A DNA stretch of 64,000 nt from Acinetobacter colistiniresistens (lineage in GTDB: Bacteria > Pseudomonadota > Gammaproteobacteria > Pseudomonadales > Moraxellaceae). The stretch is taken from positions 92,627 to 156,626 of the forward strand of contig NZ_KE340378.1 of the NCBI RefSeq assembly GCF_000413935.1, in the 5' to 3' direction. Each line of letters begins with the position of its first letter. The first letter of the stretch is position 1. The notes under the pieces were generated by a model. It saw nothing but the letters and a program-made list of their open reading frames with translations, made no database searches and was not told the DNA's origin. Made by a program: the position numbers and the translations under genes. Positions 1 through 7,300 of the stretch are shown one piece after another.

Positions 1-100
1 AAATACAGAAATACAGAAATACAGAAATACAGAAATACAGAAATACAGAAATACAGAAATACAGAAATACAGAAATACAGAAATACAGAAATACAGAAAT
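1..100. repeat. Octanucleotide tandem repeat, 12.5 copies
   Basis: The unit AAATACAG is repeated without error from the first base to position 100, so the array probably continues to the left of the window. Eight is not a multiple of three, so copy-number changes shift the reading frame. Neither strand of the array contains a stop in any frame. On the plus strand all three frames close within about 20 bases after the array (TAA at 101, TAG at 109, TGA at 117). It could lie inside the 3' end of a gene or in an intergenic region. Confidence 0.95.
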
Positions 101-542
101 TAATTATTTAGGTATATGAATTTTAAATTTTTTGTTTAACAAATTTGCAGTTAGATAATATTAATAAATTCTAATGTTCTTAAGATTTTTTTAGAGTAAG
201 TTCACGATTTCGTTAGAAATAATAGATTCTAAATAAGAAAAAGTGATCGAATTTTAGATTTTAAAATATTTGACTGAGCGGCTGCTTAAAACTATCATTC
301 CTTTGCTGACCTAAATTGTCAGTCGGTTTTGACAGGCCGTGGCGTATAGCGTACCTGATTCATACTTTTTCAAGTGTGGGTTTATGTGCGAAACCCTCGT
401 GTTCCCCCTTTGCGGTAGAACGGGAGGGGGACGCTTCGTGCGTGCTGGTTCTATATGCCCAGTCTGTCAACCCCCTCTTTGTTCTACCACCATCATTTGA
501 CAGTGATTTGGTAGAACCTTTATTCGCATATAGGAATTTATC
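101..542. other. Gene-free stretch: AT-rich leader, then a GC-rich structured element
   Basis: The first 200 bases are AT-rich with no convincing coding frame. From about 320 the composition changes to GC-rich blocks. Arms at 414-430 (starting GGTAGAAC, ending in a G run) and 471-488 (C run, ending GTTCTACC) are imperfect inverted repeats. A small hairpin ACGC-TTCGT-GCGT sits inside them, and a third GGTAGAAC lies at 510-517. TGACAG or its complement recurs near 332, 463 and 498. A 104-codon frame crosses this region, but it conflicts with the structured composition and I do not call it a gene. A structured RNA leader or a replication or packaging signal are both possible. Confidence 0.5.
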
Positions 543-623
543 ATGTCTCATTCATTTTTTCTCATTTGTGCCTCGCCACATGTTCAGCCTCATTATTTCA
601 GACAATGGGGAATACAGAGCTAA
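543..623 (+). CDS. Possible 26-residue small ORF after the structured element
   Basis: An ATG preceded by AGGAA at a usable distance opens a 26-codon frame with the predicted start MSHSFFLICASPHV and a TAA stop. It lies directly downstream of the GC-rich inverted repeats, so it could be a leader peptide or a small protein expressed from that element. I do not recognise the product and the length is compatible with chance. Confidence 0.25.
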   Translation: MSHSFFLICASPHVQPHYFRQWGIQS

Positions 624-767
624 TTCTTAATTAGGTGTATTAAAAACAACATTTTTAAATAGAACAATTCATAAGGTGGATGGCTAAGTCACGCCTATAA
701 AAAATACCTATTTTTATGTCCCCCTTGTGATTGTGAGTTATTGCATTAAACATGTGTGGGAATAACT

Positions 768-1376
768 ATGACTGAATTAACGAAACCAAAAATCATTCCA
801 ATCGAAAACTACCCAAAGAAATCCAAGCTATTTTTAAAGTGTGTAGTCTTACCGATTGTGATCTTTTTAATTGTTGCCAAGATTTTTTCTTTTGGCGCTT
901 TCGCCTATGTCTTCTTTGGCTTTGACCTATTCTGGTTTGTGATCATTTACTACCTATATCAATACGGAAATACCTACTTTGATGGGATGACCGAGCAGCT
1001 CAAACGTCAGGGTGAAACCTTTAATTATCAAAATCGTGGAGTCTGGATTAATAGCCAAGACAAGACCATCATTCTTTTTGATCAGCCTGATCAACGTTTA
1101 GTTAAATATCCTTTTGATTACATTACCTCTGTAGGTCATTACAACTTGGTCGAAGATCGCTTCAGAACCAAGACTACCGTGATCAGTAACCCGATGATGG
1201 GTACACATGTTAATCAGCGTGAACATCGAACACCAATGAAGCGTGAGTTCCAAGTCAATATTGGAACACGAGATCAATTTAAACCTAACTATAGCCTTAA
1301 GGTGCTGTTCCCTTGGCGTAGTCCAAAAATGGCAAGTGAAATCCGTCAGTTACTATCGGCTGATCATTATCAATAA
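768..1376 (+). CDS. Hypothetical membrane protein, 202 aa
   Basis: The ATG at 768 is preferred over an in-frame GTG at 756 because GGGA lies about eight bases before it. The N-terminal 20 residues are polar and lysine-rich. Two hydrophobic segments follow (about residues 21-38 and 44-64), then a soluble C-terminal domain of roughly 135 residues, which suggests an inner-membrane anchor with a cytoplasmic or periplasmic domain. I do not recognise the family. The gene is followed after 25 bases by the Sel1-repeat gene on the same strand, so the two may be co-transcribed. An immunity or accessory role next to the Sel1 protein is only a guess. Confidence 0.75.
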   Translation: MTELTKPKIIPIENYPKKSKLFLKCVVLPIVIFLIVAKIFSFGAFAYVFFGFDLFWFVIIYYLYQYGNTYFDGMTEQLKRQGETFNYQNRGVWINSQDKTIILFDQPDQRLVKYPFDYITSVGHYNLVEDRFRTKTTVISNPMMGTHVNQREHRTPMKREFQVNIGTRDQFKPNYSLKVLFPWRSPKMASEIRQLLSADHYQ

Positions 1377-1401
1377 CAACAATATATAGGATAAGAATCA
1401 G

Positions 1402-2147
1402 ATGAAAAAATTAATGCTCAGTATTGTTATGACTACTGGTATGGTCGTAACTAGTTCAACAGTATGTGCTGAAACCAAAAAAGTGAACCTGTCAGCAGGG
1501 TTAAACTATGTTCTGTCTCAAGTAGCAACAAAGGGAGATAACAACCAAAGTAACCATAATATGGGGATGCTTTACTACCTAGGTAAAAATGGCGTACCCA
1601 TAGATCATAAAAAAGCTGCTGAATGGTTTTCCAAGTCAGCCGCTAATGGTTATGCCCCATCCCAGTACGCATTATCGGCCATGTATTTAAATGGAGATGG
1701 TGTGCCACAGGATGCAGAAAAAGGTATAGCCTTATTGCAAAGTGCTGCAAGGCAGGGACAACCTGAAGCAGTCAAGTTATACAATACATTGCAGGCTAAA
1801 GCACAACAGCTCAATACCACTCAAACGTCATCAGTACAAACAGCCACAACGGCTATTAAATACTATAATACATCCACGCTTGAGCCTAAAAACTTTAAGC
1901 AAGTGGTACTTCCTAACCTAAATACGGATACCATTGCCCGAAGTTTTTATAAAGTGACATCATCCAGAGAAAGAAAAAAAGATGATTATTGGGGAAGTGG
2001 CAAATATTACTATGTTAATAAGCCTAGTGACTTGGACGATCTCACTGACGCTGTGATCAGTATCGCCCCTATTTTTACATACCAAAATATGCAGGGCGAA
2101 ACCCGTTATTTAGTCCCTGTAGAAGTGACTTTAGCAATCGAAGGCAG
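1402..2147 (+). pseudogene. Sel1-repeat secreted protein, 5' part, interrupted by an IS
   Basis: The start is MKKLMLSIVMTTGMVV, a typical signal peptide with likely cleavage after VCA near residue 24. Two Sel1-like repeats follow (about residues 50-125), visible as the pattern GxxYYLGKNGV...AAEWFSKSAANG and MYLNGDGVPQD...A. Such alpha-solenoid repeats mediate protein-protein contacts, often in the periplasm. The reading frame is genuine up to 2147. After that it runs into the end of an IS3-family element and stops at 2190. Joining 2147 to 3460 restores one uninterrupted frame of 412 codons, so the gene was intact before the insertion. Confidence 0.85.
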
Positions 2148-2186
2148 TGAACCGTACCGGGTTTGTCGGAGACTTTTTTATTTAAG

Positions 2187-3089
2187 TTAAGCCACCTGAC
2201 CTAACGGGTTAATCTTATCATAGTACATTGCTTCAAACTCAAAAGGCGATACATAACCCAGTGCACTGTGTACACGCTTTTTATTGAACCAATCTACCCA
2301 GTTTAGTGTCGCAAGTTGTACATCTGCTAAACCTTGCCAATCTGCTTTTAAATATTCAATCACCTCTGTTTTGTATAAGCCATTCACCGTTTCAGCCAGA
2401 GCATTATCGTATGAATCACCCGTTGTACCGACTGATGCTCGTAAATTTGCTGCTTCTAAACGATTGGTATAGCGAATGGAAAGATATTGCACACCTCTGT
2501 CGGAATGATGAATCACATTCTTTGGCATGCCTCGATCATGCAATGCTTGCTCTAATGCATCAAGCACCATATCTGTATTCATCCGTGTAGATACTTTCCA
2601 TCCAACAATTGCTCGTGAGAACACATCAATAACAAATGCGGTATATACCCAGCCTGAATGAGTTTGAATATACGTAAAGTCACCCACCCATAGTTGGTTT
2701 GGATGATCAGCATTAAAATTACGTTTCACTAAATCATCTGCCCGTTTTTGGTCATCTCGGTTACGGGTGGTTTGTTTATTCTTACCACGCCAAACACCTT
2801 GTATACCTAGCTTTTGCATCAATCGAGCAACTGTACAACGTGCAATAACATAACCCTCACGTTTCAATTTTTGCCAAACTTTACGTACACCATATCGACC
2901 TGAACTTTCTTTCCAAATTCGTTTAATTTGTTCAGCATGATACTCATCATGTAGATCTCGTTTCGCTCGATGTTCTGGATTGTCAGTGAGATCTAAAGTT
3001 CGGTAATAGGTTGAAGGTGCAATCGGTAAAATTCTACAAATCGCTTCAACACCATATCGATCTTTATTGTTATGGATAAAATCCACCAT
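2187..3089 (-). CDS. IS3-family transposase OrfB (DDE integrase domain), 300 aa
   Basis: This is the catalytic subunit of the element. An HTH_21-like N-terminal part (about residues 1-60) precedes an rve integrase core with the DDE triad visible as D137 (WVGDFTY), D197 (HHSDRGVQY) and E233 (LAETVNG). The annotated ATG overlaps the orfA stop in TAATG. In this family the active product is usually an OrfAB fusion made by -1 frameshifting, so the separate OrfB start may be little used. Length and all three acidic residues are intact, so the element may still be active. Confidence 0.93.
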   Translation of the reverse strand: MVDFIHNNKDRYGVEAICRILPIAPSTYYRTLDLTDNPEHRAKRDLHDEYHAEQIKRIWKESSGRYGVRKVWQKLKREGYVIARCTVARLMQKLGIQGVWRGKNKQTTRNRDDQKRADDLVKRNFNADHPNQLWVGDFTYIQTHSGWVYTAFVIDVFSRAIVGWKVSTRMNTDMVLDALEQALHDRGMPKNVIHHSDRGVQYLSIRYTNRLEAANLRASVGTTGDSYDNALAETVNGLYKTEVIEYLKADWQGLADVQLATLNWVDWFNKKRVHSALGYVSPFEFEAMYYDKINPLGQVA

Positions 3090-3406
3090 TATTTGTGTGG
3101 GCGGTCGAGCTCCGCCTGGGCGAAAAAAGCGGCTGCTTTACGTAGAATTTCATTGGCACGTTTTAATTCTTTAATTTCACGTTCCATTTGCTTCATTTTT
3201 TCTTGGTCAGATATCTGTTGTACTTTGGCAGGATTTAGTTGATCCAGATGCTTTAAATACCAAACACGCAATGTTTCAGGAGTACAACCGATTTTAGGAG
3301 CAATAGCTGTGATTGCTGCCCAAGTAGAAGGATAATCTTTTTCAGATTCAATTAGTAATTGAACCGCTCTTTCTCTAATTTCGGGGGTATAGTTTGGTTT
3401 TGTCAT
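3089..3406 (-). CDS. IS3-family transposase OrfA (HTH), 105 aa
   Basis: OrfA binds the terminal repeats. The N-terminal helix-turn-helix spans about residues 5-50 (PEIRERAVQLL...IGCTPETLRVW). A leucine- and lysine-rich coiled coil follows (about residues 65-90, KMKQMEREIKELKRANEIL), as in other IS3 OrfA proteins. Near the 3' end the minus strand reads T TTT TTC in the zero frame (plus-strand 3122-3128), a heptamer suited to -1 slippage. The -1 frame is open straight into OrfB. Confidence 0.92.
   Translation of the reverse strand: MTKPNYTPEIRERAVQLLIESEKDYPSTWAAITAIAPKIGCTPETLRVWYLKHLDQLNPAKVQQISDQEKMKQMEREIKELKRANEILRKAAAFFAQAELDRPHK
3122..3128 (-). promoter_or_regulatory. Probable -1 ribosomal frameshift site (T TTT TTC) of the IS3 element
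   Basis: In the OrfA frame the codons GCT TTT TTC form an X XXY YYZ slippery heptamer. Slipping back by one base gives TTT TTT CGC, which continues without a stop to the OrfB ATG. The position near the end of orfA matches the usual place for OrfAB fusion in IS3 elements. Confidence 0.7.
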
Positions 3407-3459
3407 CGGGATAGTCTCTCAGAATATTGACTCTCCGACAAACCCGGTACGGTTCACAG

Positions 3460-3952
3460 GATAGAAACCTCACATACTACACGAGGTACTTTGGAATTAT
3501 ATCTCTTTAAAAAGTTGGGCAATGGACAATTCCAAATGGTTTCAAAAACAGCCCAAGGGGGAATTGAAAGTATCGAGGGATATGGTCGAACCTCATGGAA
3601 CGCCCAAGAGTTTAAGAGGAATTTACAAGCTTTTGGAAACAATACACTAGGAAGCTACACCATTGATGGTTATGACGGTAATGGTTATGGGGAAAGCGTA
3701 TGGTCACTGCTTCTGTTAAATGAAGAAAGCTATATTGTTGAACAAATGTTTGACGAGGGAAAAGTTTCAGAACAACCAGAGTACGGCTATTCTTCAGCAA
3801 TCAAAGTTAACCAAAATGGACAACCATTTTATCCATTCCAGATTCATTATAAAGGGACGGATTTGAACGACAATGATCGGAAGGTTACAATAAATAAAAT
3901 TATAATTTATCAGTATGATAGCAAGAGTAAGTTGTATTCGAAGCAGAAATAA
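3460..3952 (+). pseudogene. Sel1-repeat secreted protein, 3' part after the IS
   Basis: This is the continuation of the gene that starts at 1402. The frame is open from the right flank of the IS to the TAA at 3952 and is in phase with the left part once the IS and one copy of CAG are removed. The segment (IETSHTTRGTLELYLFKK...) has no Sel1 repeats and is rich in aromatic and polar residues, so it is probably a separate C-terminal domain of about 160 residues. A TTG at 3491 could start translation, but no good ribosome site is visible, so a functional separate product is unlikely. Confidence 0.8.
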
Positions 3953-4317
3953 TACTCCTAAATTTGAATAGATATATTGATGTCTATCCTCCTATTTCTA
4001 TGTGCTAGGAATTGGAGGAAGTTATGAGAACGAGGAGACTTCAGGGAGTATTCAACAAATTAGAAATGATGGTGATCGTACTGACTTTTTTATTCATTTG
4101 GAAAGTATCTTTCAGGTAGATAAAGTAGGCAATAAGGCTAGAAATATGCTCAACTAACTATTCACTTTTTTCATATAACGTTCTTGTTTCGACTACTAAA
4201 AAAACTGTAAAACCTCATATTTTCAAATGCTTTTTTTAAAAATATGTTAAATTTTACATCAATATATTTTTTAAATTTAAGTGATAAAAGCACTTTATAA
4301 TTTGGAGCTTGGTCTGA
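3953..4317. other. Gene-free stretch with a coding remnant and the promoter region of the RM gene
   Basis: The left half contains an open frame without a start codon, described separately at 3981. The right half (about 4160-4317) is very AT-rich and leads into the restriction-modification gene, so it probably holds that gene's promoter. GGAGCTTGG at about 4302-4310 is the nearest ribosome-site-like sequence. I see no convincing -35/-10 pair or operator palindrome. Confidence 0.6.
3981..4157 (+). pseudogene. Unrecognised gene tail, no start codon
   Basis: Starting just after an in-frame TGA, a frame of 58 codons ends at TAA 4157. It reads like real protein (GIGGSYENEETSG, then RNDGDRTDFFIHLES, ending KVGNKARNMLN) rather than like AT-rich noise. 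The only internal ATGs are close to the end. It is probably the C-terminal remnant of a larger protein whose 5' part is gone. I do not recognise the family. Proximity to a Sel1-repeat gene makes a secreted effector or toxin tail conceivable, but that is speculation. Confidence 0.4.
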
Positions 4318-7300
4318 ATGTCAGCTTTAACAAATTTACTTCAATCGATTGAAAAAATTAGCCTTACAAATAGAGATAAAGGTACTTCATTTGAGAATTT
4401 GATGATTCAATATTTCTTAAATGAACCTAAATATGCCGAAATTTATACAGAAGTTTTGTCATATTCTGATTGGGTTGAAAAGTACGGTGAAAAGTTAAAA
4501 GTTACTGATAAACGTGACTATGGTATTGATCTTATTGCGGTAACTATTGATGGTGAATTTCATCCAATCCAGTGTAAAAATTACAACACTACAAAAATTC
4601 AGAAGAAAGATATTGATAGCTTTTTAGGTGGCTCTGGTAAATCTTATTTTGCGTATCGCTATATCGTAGCCTCAACGGATGATTGGACTGATAATGCTAA
4701 ATCATCTTTAGTGGATGCAAATCCACCTGTTGCAACTATTTCATTATTAGATTTAGAAGGCAGTTTAATTGACTGGTCACAGTTTAATTTTGATTCAAAT
4801 GTGAAGCCTATATTTCGTAAAAAAAATAGTTTAAGAGATCATCAACGTCCCGCATTGTCGGCAGTCAAATATGGATTAGCTGAGGCAGATCGTGGCAAGC
4901 TTATTATGGCCTGTGGTACGGGTAAGACCTTTACCTCTTTGCGTATTGCTGAGGAACTGGTAGGTCGTGGTAAAAATGTATTGTTTCTAGTCCCTAGTCT
5001 TGCATTACTTAGTCAAACGCTTGATGAGTGGACTCAACAAACATCATTAGGTATCCGCAGTTTTGCAGTTTGTTCTGATAGTGATGTTGGTAAGAAAAAA
5101 GATGATGACAATATTGTAGTCGGGATTAGTGACTTAAAATTCCCTGCTACAACCAATCCCCAAAGTTTAGTTAAGGCATTTAAGGCAAGAGATTTATTTA
5201 AACCGAATGAAGCGAATGAGGACATGAATGTGGTTTTCTCAACCTATCATTCAATTGATGTCATTGCAGAAGCTCAAAAAGCAGGATTCCCTGAATTTGA
5301 TTTAATTATTTGTGATGAAGCACACCGTACCACAGGTGCAACTTTTGAGGGAGATGATGAATCCAAGTTTGTGCGTATTCATAATAATGATTATGTACAA
5401 GGTAAGAAACGTCTATATATGACAGCTACTCCTCGTATTTATGGTGATACAGCTAAAGAAACAGAAGGTGTGACACTTTGCTCAATGGATGATAAATCGC
5501 TGTATGGTGAAGATCTATATGTCATAACATTCTCGCAAGCAGTAAAAATGGGCATTTTATGTGACTATAAGGTAATTGTACTTGCTGTTGAAGAAAGTCA
5601 TATTAATCGTCAATTACAAGGCTTATTAAAAGACGAAAATAACTCTCTAAAAGTTGATGATGCTGCAAAAATTGTTGGCTGTTGGAAAGCTCTCGCTAAA
5701 CAAGGTTTATATAATCCAGATGGCACAGTTGCAAAGCCAATGGAACGTGCGGTTGCCTTCTGTCAAGTGATTGAAAAAGAATATAAAGGCAAAAAACATA
5801 AAGTTAGTTCTAAGCAAATCACGGAAATGTTTAGTGCTGTTGTTGAAGCATATCAACAAGCGGAAATGGATCATTTATACAGAACAGAAGAATATCCATA
5901 TATTGATCCATCATTAAAACTTAATTGCGAAGTTAAACATGTTGACGGAGGGATGAATGCAACCGAGAAGAAAGATAAAATCACTTGGTTGAAAGAAACA
6001 GCCCCTGAAAATACTTGTCGTATCCTGTCTAATGTGCGCTGTTTATCAGAGGGTGTAGACGTTCCGTCACTTGATGCAGTTCTTTTCCTAACACCTCGCA
6101 ACTCACAGGTTGATGTTGTGCAATCTGTTGGACGTGTCATGCGTAAAGCTGATGGTAAGCAACTTGGTTATGTCATATTACCTGTAGTGATTCCTGCGGG
6201 TGTTGAGCCTGAACAGGCGTTAAATTCTAATGAAGCCTATCGTGTGGTATGGCAAGTACTTAACGCTCTACGTGCGCATGATGACCGCTTTGATGCGATG
6301 ATCAACAAGTTAGAGTTTAATGGCAAAGACGTATCTCGCATGGAGGTTATTGCGGTTGCTGATAAGGTTGTTAAAAAGACTAAAAAAGCCAAACCAAAAC
6401 AAGGTGACGATGAAACAACGACTACAGGTTTAAGTGATGGAAAGAAACAAAGGGCCAAAGCACAAGCCAAAGGTGGTTCATCTATTGGTACAGCAGAAAC
6501 CCCGCTACCAGTTCAAGAGGAAATGGTATTTGAAGTTGGTGAGATTGAACGTGCTTTATATGCCAAGATCGTAAAAAAATGTGGTAATCGTCATCATTGG
6601 GAAGATTGGGCAAGTGATGTAGCGAAAATTGCTAAAACTCATATTGACCGCATTCAAGCTATTCTTGAAAACTCGGAAAATACGAATGAAATTACCGCTT
6701 TCAATGAATTTGCTCATGAATTACGTGATGATTTGAATAACAGCGTATCTGATGCTGAAATCATTGAAATGTTGGCACAACATTTAATCACCAAACCAGT
6801 TTTTGACGCCCTATTCAAAGATCATAGCTTTGCTGAACACAACCCAATGAGTTTAGCAATGCAAAAGGTACTTGATGCCCTCAATGAGCATCATTTGGAT
6901 AAAGAAGTAGACACGCTTAATTCATTCTATGAATCAGTGCGTATGCGAGCAGAAGGAATTAATACAGCCGAAGGTAAGCAAAGTATTATTTTAACGCTGT
7001 ACGATTCATTCTTTAAGAATGCCTTTCCACGCATGACTGAAAAGCTAGGGATTGTTTATACCCCTGTAGAGGTGGTGGATTTCATTATTCATAGTGTCAA
7101 TGATGTACTGAAAAGCGAATTTGGTAAAACCTTTGCTGATGATAACGTGCATGTACTTGATCCATTTACAGGTACAGGTACATTTATCAATCGCTTATTA
7201 CAATCAGGTTTAATCCCTGCGGATCGTTTGATCTACAAATACAAAAATGAAATCCACGCCAATGAGATCGTTTTATTAGCGTATTACATCGCATCAATTA

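Larger units (their letters stand above)
2148..3456 (-). mobile_element. IS3-family insertion sequence, 1,309 bp, 3-bp target duplication
   Basis: Both ends begin 5'-TGAACCGTACCG on the outer edges and match as a perfect inverted repeat for 25 bases. CAG flanks the element on both sides (2145-2147 and 3457-3459) as the target duplication. The element carries orfA and orfB in the two-frame arrangement of IS3 elements, both on the minus strand. The 5'-TG...CA-3' termini and the 3-bp duplication fit the family. I do not assign an ISfinder name. Confidence 0.93.

Noticed and set aside
1..100. CRISPR array
   Set aside because: The unit is eight bases with no spacers; it is a simple tandem repeat.
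316..630. 104-codon frame over the structured element
   Set aside because: It has no convincing ribosome site, crosses the inverted-repeat arms, and its residue pattern looks like GC-block translation rather than a protein.
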